64,000 nt of DNA from an uncultured Magnetospirillum sp. (GCF_903853455.1 NZ_CAINTR010000173.1:41308-105307), one strand, 5' to 3'. Counted from the stretch's first letter, positions 52,886 through 62,409 are shown. The notes: a model not told the origin generated them from the letters alone. Numbers and translations: made by a program.

Positions 52886-53497
52886 TCACTTGACTGTGGA
52901 CAAGTATTCGGCAATGGCGGTGATCTCGTCGTCGGAAACCAGATGCATCACCGGCTGCATGGCCAGGGCCTTGCCGTTGGTGCGCGCGCCGGTCTTGATG
53001 TCCTTGGTCTGGGCCAGGATATAGGCCTTGTCCTGTCCGCCGATGACCGGATAGCCGGGCAGCGGCTTCTTGCCTTCCTTGCCATGGCAGGCGACGCAGG
53101 TCTTGGTCAGGAACAGGGTCTTGCCGGGAGTGGCCGGCGCGGTGGAGGCGGCGGTGGGCGCTTCCCGCAGCGAGAACAGGTAGTCGGCCAAGGCCTTCAT
53201 CTCGTCGTCGGTCAACTCGGCCACGATCGGCTTCATGACTTCGACGGTCTGACCGTTGGTCCGCTTGCCGGACTTGATGTCCATCATCTGATTGAGCGCG
53301 TATTCGGCGCTTTGACCGGCCAGCTTGGGGAAGCCCTCCTGGAGGGGAGTCTTGGCGTCCTCGCCGTGGCAGGCGACACAGCCCTTGTCGGTGAACAGCG
53401 CCTTGCCGTCGGCGGCCAGCGCCGGGGCCAGGGTCATGACGCCGAAGGCAGCCGCCAGGGCCATGACGGGAAGCTGCCGCTTGACGCTCTTGAGCAT
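52886..53497 (-). CDS. Diheme c-type cytochrome of nos cluster
   Basis: Signal peptide MLKSVKRQLPVMALAAAFGVMTLAPALAA; two CVACHG motifs. Confidence 0.9.
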   Translation of the reverse strand: MLKSVKRQLPVMALAAAFGVMTLAPALAADGKALFTDKGCVACHGEDAKTPLQEGFPKLAGQSAEYALNQMMDIKSGKRTNGQTVEVMKPIVAELTDDEMKALADYLFSLREAPTAASTAPATPGKTLFLTKTCVACHGKEGKKPLPGYPVIGGQDKAYILAQTKDIKTGARTNGKALAMQPVMHLVSDDEITAIAEYLSTVK

Positions 53498-53608
53498 GTC
53501 TTCATCCTTCTTGAGGGAATTGGAAATCCGGGAGTGGGTCACCCCACCCCCGGTTCCAGGTCGTAGCACCAGGGCGGCTTGCGCCGCCCTGGCTTTGGTC
53601 AAGTCGTT

Positions 53609-55951
53609 TTACTTCGCGGCCGGAGCCGGAGCCGCGGCCGGAGCGGCCTCGACCTTCTTGGCACCGTTCTGCTCCAGGAAGGTCTTGGCGCGCAGACCGA
53701 TATCGGCGGCCTTGACCTGATACTGGAACCACTGCTCGGCCCACAGGAAGGCGGCGTTGTAGTCGCCCTTGGCGGCGAACTCTTCCGACTTTTTCTTGTT
53801 CTGATCGGCGTAGCCCAACTGCTCGGTGGCATCCTCGACCATGGCGACCACGGGCGGGAAGTCCTTGTAGTTGACGCTGGTGATGTAGCCGACGACGCTG
53901 TTGATGATGGCCTGGGTATCCACATTGGCCTTCACGCGGGCGTCATAATCGGTCTTGCCGTAGATTTGGCCTTCCTTGCCCTTGGCGCCGGTGGCCTTGT
54001 AGCTGGCCGGCTGGACCAGGAGATAGCCTTCCATTTCCAGATGCAGCGCCGAGCAGAACTCGGTGCAGTAGTAGGGATAGACGCCGGCCTTGCTGACCTT
54101 GATGGTCGCCGAGGCGGTCTTGCCCGGCTCGACCGACAGGTTGACGTTGTGCTTGGAGACGGCGAAACCATGGGTCTCGTCCTCGGCACGCTCCAGATTG
54201 GTGAGGTGGAAGGTGACTTCGTCGCCCTCGTTGGCCTCGACGATCTCGGGCGTGATGTGCGAGCGGATCAGGGTGCCGAACACCTCGACCTTGCCCGGCT
54301 TCTTGTCGGTATGCTCGGCGCCCGGACGCACCGCGAACGGCGACTTCTGCTCGGTACGGGAATCGGTGCCGAACGGATAGCGGACGTTGGGATGCAGCTT
54401 GCCCATTTCGATGGACACCGCGTAGTGGGGCTCGCCCAGCGGCAGCGGCATGTCGTAGAGCAACTGCATCTTGTCGCCGCTGATGTCGATCAGCTGGTGA
54501 TTCTGCGGATGCAGCGGACCCACTTGGGCGAACCGGTCGATGGCCAGCTTGTTCAGGGCGATCAGGTAGTGCCCCTTGGGCTTGGCGGTGTCGCCTTCCA
54601 TGGCCATCAGATGGCCGATGTTGTAGTGCACCGAAATTTTGTCGAGCACCTTGCCTTCGCAGTAATCCCACTTGGCGACCATGGAATCGACATAGAGCGA
54701 GGTGTAGGCGATGCAGGGCTTGGAGTCGTACTGGGTGTGAAGCGGGCCGAGACCCAGAGCGGTCTGGTTGTGGGCCGCCACGTCCAGGGCGATGATCGGA
54801 ATGCCGTAATCGTCCTTGCCGCTGAAGTTCTTGGCGGCGATGGCGGCCTGGATCTTGGCGACGTCGTAGACGGTGGTGTGGCTGTCCAGCTTGCCGGACA
54901 CGATGACCATCTTGCCGTCGGGGGTGACGTCGGCGCCATGGGGGCTCTTGGGCTCGGGGATGAGCACCAGGATGCCTTCCTTGATGGAGACGTCGAGCGG
55001 CAGGACGTTGTGGCCGTTGATCTTCTTGGCCTTGCCGGCCGCGACCAGCTCGGCGGCCTTCTTCCAGTTGATCACGTGCAGGAAGTCGCTGTCCTTGGCG
55101 GAACAGCCGGCTTCGAAGGGCGGACGGCCGCGCTCGATGCCACCCACATAGCGCTCGGTGCAGAACGAGTTGACGAAGGCCAAGCCATCGGACGGACCCT
55201 TGCCGAAATCGGCCAGATCCTGGCTGTAGGGAGGCAGTTCGAGCGAGAACGAGTTCTCGGGCTCGATACGGCCCTTCTCGCGGTTGAACTTCCAGAAGGT
55301 CGCCGCGCCGCGATACTTGTCGTTGAACTGCTCCACCGGAGCGAACTCGCCACCCAGCGGCGCCGGGTATTGGGAGGCCTCGATGATGTAGTCGGTGTTG
55401 GGGCTGACGAAGGCGCCGCCATGCTCGGAGGCCATGATCGGGTTCTGGACGATCTGCTTGGTCTCGAAGTCGCGCAGATCGACGACGGCGATGCGAGGCG
55501 TGTTCTTGTCGTTGATGAACAGCCACTGGCCATCGGACTCGCCGTTGGTCTCGGACAGCGCCGGGTGATGGGTGTCGCCCCACAGGACCGATTCGGACTG
55601 GCCCTTGACCTCGGAGCCTTCCTTCAGCACCCGCTTCGACTCGTCGTCGAAGCCGTAACCCTGCCAGGGCTCGGGGGTGAAGACGCCGATATACTTCAGG
55701 ATGCGCATGGACGGCACGCCGTAGACGATCACCTGACCGCTCTGGCCGCCGGAGCTGAACACCATGAACTCGTCGATCTTGCCGGTCGGATTGTAGGTCT
55801 TGGCGGCGGCCAGAACGTCGTTCTCGGTCAGGCCGCGACGCTTCATCACATCTTGCAGCGATTCGGCCGACGCGGCTCCTGCCACCAGGGCGCCAAAGCT
55901 CACCGTGGCGAGCAGTGTCGCCAGCTTGCGGGTCTTCGTCATATTCCCCAC
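53609..55951 (-). CDS. nosZ: Nitrous oxide reductase, clade II (Sec signal peptide)
   Basis: Signal without twin Arg (MTKTRKLATLLATVSFGALVAGAASA), WGDTHHPALSETNGESDGQWLFINDKNTPRIAV, CuA site YYCTEFCSALHLEMEGYLLV. Start may be 55942. Confidence 0.95.
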   Translation of the reverse strand: MGNMTKTRKLATLLATVSFGALVAGAASAESLQDVMKRRGLTENDVLAAAKTYNPTGKIDEFMVFSSGGQSGQVIVYGVPSMRILKYIGVFTPEPWQGYGFDDESKRVLKEGSEVKGQSESVLWGDTHHPALSETNGESDGQWLFINDKNTPRIAVVDLRDFETKQIVQNPIMASEHGGAFVSPNTDYIIEASQYPAPLGGEFAPVEQFNDKYRGAATFWKFNREKGRIEPENSFSLELPPYSQDLADFGKGPSDGLAFVNSFCTERYVGGIERGRPPFEAGCSAKDSDFLHVINWKKAAELVAAGKAKKINGHNVLPLDVSIKEGILVLIPEPKSPHGADVTPDGKMVIVSGKLDSHTTVYDVAKIQAAIAAKNFSGKDDYGIPIIALDVAAHNQTALGLGPLHTQYDSKPCIAYTSLYVDSMVAKWDYCEGKVLDKISVHYNIGHLMAMEGDTAKPKGHYLIALNKLAIDRFAQVGPLHPQNHQLIDISGDKMQLLYDMPLPLGEPHYAVSIEMGKLHPNVRYPFGTDSRTEQKSPFAVRPGAEHTDKKPGKVEVFGTLIRSHITPEIVEANEGDEVTFHLTNLERAEDETHGFAVSKHNVNLSVEPGKTASATIKVSKAGVYPYYCTEFCSALHLEMEGYLLVQPASYKATGAKGKEGQIYGKTDYDARVKANVDTQAIINSVVGYITSVNYKDFPPVVAMVEDATEQLGYADQNKKKSEEFAAKGDYNAAFLWAEQWFQYQVKAADIGLRAKTFLEQNGAKKVEAAPAAAPAPAAK

Positions 55952-56026
55952 CTTTGCATTGTTGAAATTCTAAGAATCTTACCCAACCTTCGCCGGCCAC
56001 GATGGGTTCGCCCCCATCGGAAAGCC

Positions 56027-56040
56027 TTAACTTTCGTCAA
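56027..56040. promoter_or_regulatory. Weak FNR/CRP-like inverted repeat upstream of nosZ
   Basis: TTAAC-TTTC-GTCAA (minus strand TTGAC-GAAA-GTTAA), about 90 nt from the nosZ start, in the nosZ/SCO1 divergent region. Confidence 0.35.
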
Positions 56041-56154
56041 GAAAGAGTATGTAAATTCCATGTCTGCATGCATGGCTGCCGCGTTATCATGGCATTCCCT
56101 TGCCGCCCCCCGACGGCGTCAAAAGGATAGCGTCCCTAAGGAGAGCAGGCCCCC

Positions 56155-56736
56155 ATGCGCCAGACCCTGATCGCGGCCCTCGCCGTCCTCGCCGCCTGGT
56201 GGACGGGGCCGGCCGGCGCCGACGACGCCGACCGCGCCGTGGTCGGCCGCTTCCTGCTGGTGGACATGACCGGGCGGCCGGTGACCGACGAGACCTATGC
56301 CGGCAAGATCCGGCTGGTGGTGTTCGGCTACACCTATTGTCCCGACATCTGCCCCACCGTCCTCAACACCCTGTCGGTGGCGCTGGAGCATCTGGGGGCC
56401 GACCGCGGCAAGGTCGTGACCCTGTTCGTCAGCGTCGATCCCGAGCGCGACACCCCCGCCCATCTCAAGGACTATCTGGTGTCCTTCCCGGAGGTCACTG
56501 GACTGACCGGCAGCGCCGCCCAGGTCGCGGCGGCGGCCTACAACTTCAAGGCCCGCTACGAGAAGCAGCCGGCGGCGGACGGCGACCCCGCCGCCTACAG
56601 CATCGACCACACCGCCTCCATCTACATCATGGACCGCGCCGGCAACTTCCTGGCGCGCATGCCGCACGCCTCGGCGCCCGACCGGGTGGCGGAGCGGGTG
56701 CGGTCTTATCTGTATCCGAAGAGAGACGACCAATGA
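56155..56736 (+). CDS. SCO1/SenC/PrrC-family copper chaperone-like protein
   Basis: VVFGYTYCPDICPTVLNTLSVAL (CxxxC), FVSVDPERDTPAHLKDYLVSF, IDHTASIYIMDRAGNFL. Confidence 0.92.
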   Translation: MRQTLIAALAVLAAWWTGPAGADDADRAVVGRFLLVDMTGRPVTDETYAGKIRLVVFGYTYCPDICPTVLNTLSVALEHLGADRGKVVTLFVSVDPERDTPAHLKDYLVSFPEVTGLTGSAAQVAAAAYNFKARYEKQPAADGDPAAYSIDHTASIYIMDRAGNFLARMPHASAPDRVAERVRSYLYPKRDDQ

Positions 56737-57314
56737 ACATGCCCCGCCGCGCCTTCCTCGCCGCCTTGGCGGCGCTCGGCCTCCCCCTCCCGGCGAGGGC
56801 CAAGGTCGCCCAGGGACTGGTGATCCACGACGCACCCAAGACGCTGCCGCCGCTGGACATCCGCGACGGCGACGGCAACCCCGCCGGCCTGGAAGCCTTG
56901 CGCGGTCAGGCGGTCCTGCTGAATCTGTGGGCCAGCTGGTGCATGCCCTGCGTCGCCGAACTGCCGGCCCTCGACCGCCTCAAGCCCAAGGCTGCCGCCA
57001 AGGGGATCGCGGTGGTGGCGCTGTCGCTGGATCGCGGCGGCAAGATCGCGGTGGTCAACACCTATGCCCGCCTCGGCATCTCCGCCCTGGCCATCCGCAC
57101 CGACGATGCCCGCGCCGCCGCCGAGAAGCTGAACGCCTCGGTGTTGCCCATCAGCCTGCTGCTGGACGCCCAGGGCCGCGAGGTCGCCCGCTATGTCGGC
57201 GGCGCCGACTGGGACGGCCCCCAGGCCGCCGCCATGCTCGACGCCCTGGCCGCCGGCCGGCCGCTGACGCCGGACATGGCCCCGCCGCTGGCCCGCGTGA
57301 CCATCGCGCCCTAA
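56733..57314 (+). CDS. TlpA/ResA-like thioredoxin-domain protein
   Basis: NLWASWCMPCVAELPALDRL, VLPISLLLDAQGREVARYVG; ATGA overlap with SCO1 gene. Confidence 0.9.
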   Translation: MNMPRRAFLAALAALGLPLPARAKVAQGLVIHDAPKTLPPLDIRDGDGNPAGLEALRGQAVLLNLWASWCMPCVAELPALDRLKPKAAAKGIAVVALSLDRGGKIAVVNTYARLGISALAIRTDDARAAAEKLNASVLPISLLLDAQGREVARYVGGADWDGPQAAAMLDALAAGRPLTPDMAPPLARVTIAP

Positions 57315-59296
57315 CCCACCACGCACTTTGCCGGGAATTTGACGGTGATGGCGGTGCCCTGGTCGGGCACCGAGACGATCTCCAGGATTCCGCCATGCAA
57401 CTCGGCCAGCGACTTCGCCAAGGGCAGCCCCAGGCCGACGCCTTCGAAGCGGCGGTCGAGGCCGCTATCGACCTGACCGAACGGCGACAGGGCGATGGCG
57501 ATGTCGCCCTCGGTCATGCCGATGCCGGTGTCGGCGACCCGGAAGAAGAAGCCGCCATCGGGCTCCGCGCCGCCGCTCAGGGTGACGCTGCCGCCGGCCT
57601 GGGTGAACTTGACGGCGTTGCCCAGCAGGTTGAGCAGGACCTGCTTGGTCCGCCGCACATCCAGATGCAGCATCGGCACGTCGTCGGGAACGGCATCGAC
57701 CAGCCGGATCGAGCCCTGGTCGGCGCGGGCCGCCACCAACCGCAAACAGGATTGCGCCAGGGTGTGCGGATCGGTGTCTTCCTCGCTGAGGGTGAAGGCG
57801 CCGATCTCGATGCGCGAAATGTCCAGGATGTCGTTGATCATTTCCAGCAGATGCTGGCCGGCGCCGTTGATGTCGTTGCCATAGGCGCGATAGCGCTCGC
57901 CCACCGGGCCGAACATCTCGCGGCTGATGATTTCGGAAAAGCCGAGGATGGCATTCAACGGCGTGCGCAATTCGTGGCTCATGGCCGCCAGGAAGTCGGT
58001 CTTGGTGCGGTTGGCGGTCTCGGCCAGCGCTTTGGCCTCGCGCAGGCGCTGTTCCGCCTGATGGCGATGGGTGACGTCGTGGGCGATCACCATCACCCGC
58101 GGGACGCCCTCCTGGTCGCCGGGATAGGGGGTGATGGTGGTCTCGAACCAGTGGCCGTCGCGCTCGTCCTCGAAATGGACGGCGCGGCCCTCGGCCACCG
58201 CCTGCTGGGCGAACTCGGCGCGCCGGGTCGCCACGTCCGACGGCATCATCCTCAGGATATTGGCGCCGATCAGATCGTCCTTCCGCCGTCCCAGGCTGGC
58301 GACCGCGCTCTCGTTGAGGTCGAGGATCAGGCCGTCCAGGGTCAGCAGCAGGACGATCAGGCCGGGCGCGTCCAGCATGGCCCGCGCCATGGTCGCCGCC
58401 TCGCGCAGGGCTTCTTCGGCCCGATGACGCGCCGTGATGTCGGTGAAGGTGCTGATGAAGCCCCGGCCGGGAATGGGATTGCCGCGAACCTCGATCACCG
58501 TCCCGTCGGGCCGCTCGCGATCGAAGGAATGCGGCACCATCTTGCGGGCCAGTTCCACCCGCTGGGCGGCCAGTTCCACCGGATCGCCGGGGCCGTATTC
58601 ACCGCGCTGGGCATTGAACAGCATGAAATCCGCGAACGCCTTGCCGGGACTGTTGAAGCTTTTGGGCAACTGGGTCGACTCGAAAAAGCCGTCATTGGCC
58701 ACCACCAGATTGAGGTCGGCGTCGAACACGCAAACGCCCTGGGGCATATGGCGCACGGTGGCTTCCAGCATTTCGGCATAGGCGCGGTGGCGGTCCTCGC
58801 TGGCCTGGAGCGCATGGGTGCGCCGCTCGACCATCTGGTCCAGCCGGTCGTTGGACTCGCGCAGGTTGCCCGACACCTGCCGGGCCACCGTCACGTCGCT
58901 GTAGGTGGTGACGAAGCCGCCGCCGGGCAGCGGGTTGCCGATGATTTCGATGATCGAACCGTCGGGGCGGATGCGATCCATGCGGTGCGGCTCGTACCGG
59001 CAGGCCTGGGCGACCCGCTGGCGGACCAGATCCTCCACCACGCCGGGGCCGTATTCGCCGCGCTCGGCGTTGTAGCGGACGATCTCCTCGAAGGCCATTC
59101 CGTATTGGATCATGTCCGGCGGCAGACGGAACAGGGTCAGGAAGCGCCGGTTCCACAACACCAGCCGCAACTGGGCGTCGAATACGGAAATGCCTTGATC
59201 CAGGTGTTCCAGGACACCTTGCATCATGGCGATATCGACGATTTCCGGTCCCTGACCCAACGGCTTTTCCCCAGCCTTCTTCTTTCGGTGGCCCAT
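57311..59296 (-). CDS. Multi-PAS sensor histidine kinase
   Basis: PAS_7-like LEHLDQGISVFDAQLRLVLWNRRFLTLF (two related units), H-box FLAAMSHELRTPLNAILGFSEII, HATPase VGLGLPLAKSLAELHGG. Confidence 0.92.
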   Translation of the reverse strand: MGHRKKKAGEKPLGQGPEIVDIAMMQGVLEHLDQGISVFDAQLRLVLWNRRFLTLFRLPPDMIQYGMAFEEIVRYNAERGEYGPGVVEDLVRQRVAQACRYEPHRMDRIRPDGSIIEIIGNPLPGGGFVTTYSDVTVARQVSGNLRESNDRLDQMVERRTHALQASEDRHRAYAEMLEATVRHMPQGVCVFDADLNLVVANDGFFESTQLPKSFNSPGKAFADFMLFNAQRGEYGPGDPVELAAQRVELARKMVPHSFDRERPDGTVIEVRGNPIPGRGFISTFTDITARHRAEEALREAATMARAMLDAPGLIVLLLTLDGLILDLNESAVASLGRRKDDLIGANILRMMPSDVATRRAEFAQQAVAEGRAVHFEDERDGHWFETTITPYPGDQEGVPRVMVIAHDVTHRHQAEQRLREAKALAETANRTKTDFLAAMSHELRTPLNAILGFSEIISREMFGPVGERYRAYGNDINGAGQHLLEMINDILDISRIEIGAFTLSEEDTDPHTLAQSCLRLVAARADQGSIRLVDAVPDDVPMLHLDVRRTKQVLLNLLGNAVKFTQAGGSVTLSGGAEPDGGFFFRVADTGIGMTEGDIAIALSPFGQVDSGLDRRFEGVGLGLPLAKSLAELHGGILEIVSVPDQGTAITVKFPAKCVVG

Positions 59297-59472
59297 GCTA
59301 GCCGATTATGGATCCGGTTTAATAGACGCCGTTTTCGTTGCAGAACAGAACGAGAGGGAGCGATACCAAAAGCACGGTTCAACTTACGATACAAAACAAC
59401 GGTATGGTGTCCTCGACGGGATCAAGATAGAAAAGCCGTGGGGTATTGGTAATCGACCAGGGGGGGGAAACC

Positions 59473-59907
59473 ATGACGCTTCTATGGCGCGAAGAAATGA
59501 GCGTCGGACAGGCCGACATCGACGGCGACCACCGCCAACTGATCGCCATCGTCAACGACTTCATGAACATGGCGAAACGCCTGCCGGGCGACCGCGCCCT
59601 GCACGAAACCTTGATCGGTCTCCACGATTACGCCGCGCTCCACTTCGAGCGCGAGGAGGCGATCCAACGCGCCTGCCACTACCCGTTCCACGAGGAGCAC
59701 AAGCACCAGCATCAGGTCCTGCTGGCCGAAATCCAGGCCATGGCCCGGCGTTATTTCATCGACCGGACCGCGCCGGTGACCAAGGCCTCCCTCGAGGAGA
59801 CCGCCCAGTTCCTTCGCCATTGGCTGGTGGACCACATCATCAAGAGCGACCTGCGCATGCGCGACCACATCGCCAAGCTGCCGCCGTCGTTCCGGCTGCC
59901 GGATTAG
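59473..59907 (+). CDS. Bacteriohemerythrin
   Basis: VGQADIDGDHRQLIAIVNDF, HDYAALHFEREE, HEEHKHQH, HWLVDHIIKSD iron ligand pattern. Confidence 0.93.
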   Translation: MTLLWREEMSVGQADIDGDHRQLIAIVNDFMNMAKRLPGDRALHETLIGLHDYAALHFEREEAIQRACHYPFHEEHKHQHQVLLAEIQAMARRYFIDRTAPVTKASLEETAQFLRHWLVDHIIKSDLRMRDHIAKLPPSFRLPD

Positions 59908-59909
59908 CG

Positions 59910-60821
59910 CTAATCCGTCGGTCCGTCGGCGCGGTAAAGCACCACTCGGTTACGACCGGCCCGTTTGCCGTCGTAAAGGGCGTTGTCGGCCCGCTCCAGC
60001 GATTCCTCCACCGAGTGGTCGGCGTTGAGCATGGCCAGACCGAAGGTGGCGGTGACGGCGATGGCCCGGCCGGCGGCGTCCTGCAGCTTCAACTGGTCGA
60101 CCGCCGCCCGCATGCGCTCCAGCACCTGGGTGCCGTCCTCCAGGGTGGCGGCGGGCAGGCAGACCAGGAACTCCTCGCCGCCGTAACGATACAAGATGTC
60201 GTAGGGCCGCACCGCCCCGCGCAGGCAATCGGCCACCGCCCGCAGCACCCGGTCGCCGGCGGCATGGCCGAAGGTATCGTTGATCTTCTTGAAGTGGTCG
60301 ATGTCGGCCAGACCGACGCAGCACGGCTGGTCGAGCCGGATGGCGCGGTCGCGCTCGCCGATCAACTGGGACATCATGGTCTGGCGGTTGCCCAGCCCGG
60401 TCAGGGGATCGACGGTGGCCAGGGTCCGCCAGACGTCGCGTTCCAGACTCTGGGCGGCGGTTCCGAAGGCCAGCACCAGGGCCATCATGGCCTCGTAATC
60501 CGAGGTGGTGATGGTCTGGCCGGTGGTGGCGCGGCCGATGATGCGTTCGGCGGTGTCGTGAACCTCGTCATGCAACTCGCCCAACCGGCCGAAACCGACG
60601 AAGCCGCCCAGCAGCGAGTCCTTGGCGCCGGTGAACCAGACGTCGAAGGCGCAGGTGCCGCGATCCGCCGCGTGCGGGTGGCCCTCGCCCCAGTTGAGGA
60701 TGGCGCTGTAGCAATGGCGCAACCAGTCCATATGGCTGCTGAGCGCATGCTGGTAGTCGCTGAGGCCGGCGAAGATCTGTTCGGCCTGAAGATGGGGAAC
60801 GGCCTCGTTCTGAATGCTCAT
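59910..60821 (-). CDS. Diguanylate cyclase with N-terminal CZB-like domain (DgcZ-like)
   Basis: CZB-like HMDWLRHCYSAILNWGE...CAFDVWFTGA...HDEVHDTAERII; GGDEF domain with YGGEEFLVCLP. Confidence 0.85.
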   Translation of the reverse strand: MSIQNEAVPHLQAEQIFAGLSDYQHALSSHMDWLRHCYSAILNWGEGHPHAADRGTCAFDVWFTGAKDSLLGGFVGFGRLGELHDEVHDTAERIIGRATTGQTITTSDYEAMMALVLAFGTAAQSLERDVWRTLATVDPLTGLGNRQTMMSQLIGERDRAIRLDQPCCVGLADIDHFKKINDTFGHAAGDRVLRAVADCLRGAVRPYDILYRYGGEEFLVCLPAATLEDGTQVLERMRAAVDQLKLQDAAGRAIAVTATFGLAMLNADHSVEESLERADNALYDGKRAGRNRVVLYRADGPTD

Positions 60822-61984
60822 GTCACGCCTTCGCGCCAAGACGCCATCGCCTGCTCGGCTTGAAGCGGCGGAGCGAAATGCAGTCCCTGCCCCATGGCGA
60901 AGCCCAGGTCGAGCAAGGCACGGGCGGTGCCGGCATCCTCGACCCCCTCGGCGATCACCTCGATGTCGAGGCGGCTGCACAGGTCCAAGATGCCCTGGAG
61001 CATCGCCCGTTGCCGCGCCGAGGTCTGACAGCCCTGCACCAGGCAGCCGTCGATCTTGACCATGTCGAACGGCAGGCGATGCAGGATGCTGAGCGACGAC
61101 AGGCCGGTGCCGAAATCGTCCAGCGCGATGCGCAGCCCCAAATCGTGCAGGTCGTCCATGGTCCGCTCGGCGGCGTCCATGTCGTCGATCAGCATGGTCT
61201 CGGTGACCTCCAGACAGATGCGCGACGGCGCCAGCCGGTGCTGGTCCAGCATCCGCCGCAAAGCGTCCACCAGGGAATGATCCTGGAACAGCCAGGCCGA
61301 GAAATTGACGCAGACGAACGGGGAATCCTCGCGCCGGCCCAGTTTGGCGCAGATGGCCATGGCCCGGTCGGCCATGGTCAGATCGATCCGGCGGATCAGT
61401 CCGGTGCGCCGCGCCAACGGCAGGAAGTCGGCGGGACGCATCAGGCCGAGCCGTTCGGACCGCCACCGGGCCAGCGTTTCGTAGCCCAGCACGGTTCCCT
61501 CGCCCAGGTCGATGACGGGTTGCAGATAGGGCTCGATCTCGCCGTCGATGATCGCCTCGGCGATGTCACGCTCGCGCACCACCTCGGCATAGCCCGGCCC
61601 CATGGCCGAGGCGTGAAGGCTGACGCCGTCGCGGCCCAGGACCAGCGCGTTCTGGGTATCGCGCAGACGGCCCACCAGCTTGCGCATCAACTCGGCGAAG
61701 AACGGGTCGGACCGCGCCACCACCTGCTGGATCTGCTCGGCCGAGACCACCACCAGCCGGCAGGTCTCGGTGGCGACGGCGGTGGCCGAACGCGGCAGGC
61801 TGTCGATGACCCCCATCTCGCCGAACACCTCGCCCGGCCCCAGCAGAGCCAGCACCTGACGCTGGCCGTCGCGGGTCAGGGCGATTTCCACCGCGCCGCG
61901 CTCGATCAGATAGGCGGCATCGGCAGGATCGCCTTCGGAAAAGATCAGGCTGCCGGCGACAACGTCCCTACTTAACATCCCCAT
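60818..61984 (-). CDS. EAL-domain phosphodiesterase with N-terminal cyclic-nucleotide-binding-like domain
   Basis: cNMP-like LIFSEGDPADAAYLIERGAVEI...GEVFGEMGVIDSLPRSATAVA; EAL motifs GYETLARW, EVTETM, LDDFGTG, KIDGCLV, IAEGVED. Confidence 0.9.
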   Translation of the reverse strand: MGMLSRDVVAGSLIFSEGDPADAAYLIERGAVEIALTRDGQRQVLALLGPGEVFGEMGVIDSLPRSATAVATETCRLVVVSAEQIQQVVARSDPFFAELMRKLVGRLRDTQNALVLGRDGVSLHASAMGPGYAEVVRERDIAEAIIDGEIEPYLQPVIDLGEGTVLGYETLARWRSERLGLMRPADFLPLARRTGLIRRIDLTMADRAMAICAKLGRREDSPFVCVNFSAWLFQDHSLVDALRRMLDQHRLAPSRICLEVTETMLIDDMDAAERTMDDLHDLGLRIALDDFGTGLSSLSILHRLPFDMVKIDGCLVQGCQTSARQRAMLQGILDLCSRLDIEVIAEGVEDAGTARALLDLGFAMGQGLHFAPPLQAEQAMASWREGVT

Positions 61985-62033
61985 GTCCCCCTACGTCTTC
62001 CCGCGACAGTGAACCACGCCGAACCGGTGCTGG

Positions 62034-62399
62034 CTAGGGCGGTGGTGGCAGGTCCAGGTCCACGTCGCCCCGCTCCTCCAGCGACGCGCGGGTCAGCAAG
62101 GTGCTGACCATGGCCATGGCGGTGTCCACCGCCCAGCGCAATTGCGCCTCGGCCGGGGCATGGCCGTGAGCCACCGCCTCGGGAAGGATCTGCTTTTGCA
62201 GGAAGGCGGCGAAACCGGCGAAGGCCCGCGCCGCCAGTTCCAGACGATCCGCCGTCACCGTGACGCGGGATCCGGCGTCCGCCGCCTCGGCTGCCAGGCG
62301 CAACTCGGCCATCATCGCCTGGGAGCGGGGATCGTCCAGGCCCGAGGATTTGTTGGCGACGAAGCGCAGCATGGCGGCGAAAAAGGAATGGTCGGACAC
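62034..62399 (-). CDS. Hypothetical protein
   Basis: MSDHSFFAAMLRFVANKSSGLDDPRSQAMMAELRLAAEAADAG...; helical, coherent composition. Confidence 0.55.
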   Translation of the reverse strand: MSDHSFFAAMLRFVANKSSGLDDPRSQAMMAELRLAAEAADAGSRVTVTADRLELAARAFAGFAAFLQKQILPEAVAHGHAPAEAQLRWAVDTAMAMVSTLLTRASLEERGDVDLDLPPPP

Positions 62400-62409
62400 G
62401 GAAAAGAGC

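Noticed and set aside
53579-56170. 863-aa plus-strand ORF opposite nosZ and its cytochrome
   Set aside because: Frame-mirror artefact of a GC-rich gene: antisense to a clearly conserved NosZ, low-complexity His/Gly/Val/Asp-rich translation, no recognisable domain.
56927-59452. 841-aa plus-strand ORF across TlpA and PAS kinase
   Set aside because: Alternative frame of the TlpA gene followed by antisense of the histidine kinase; no coherent protein.
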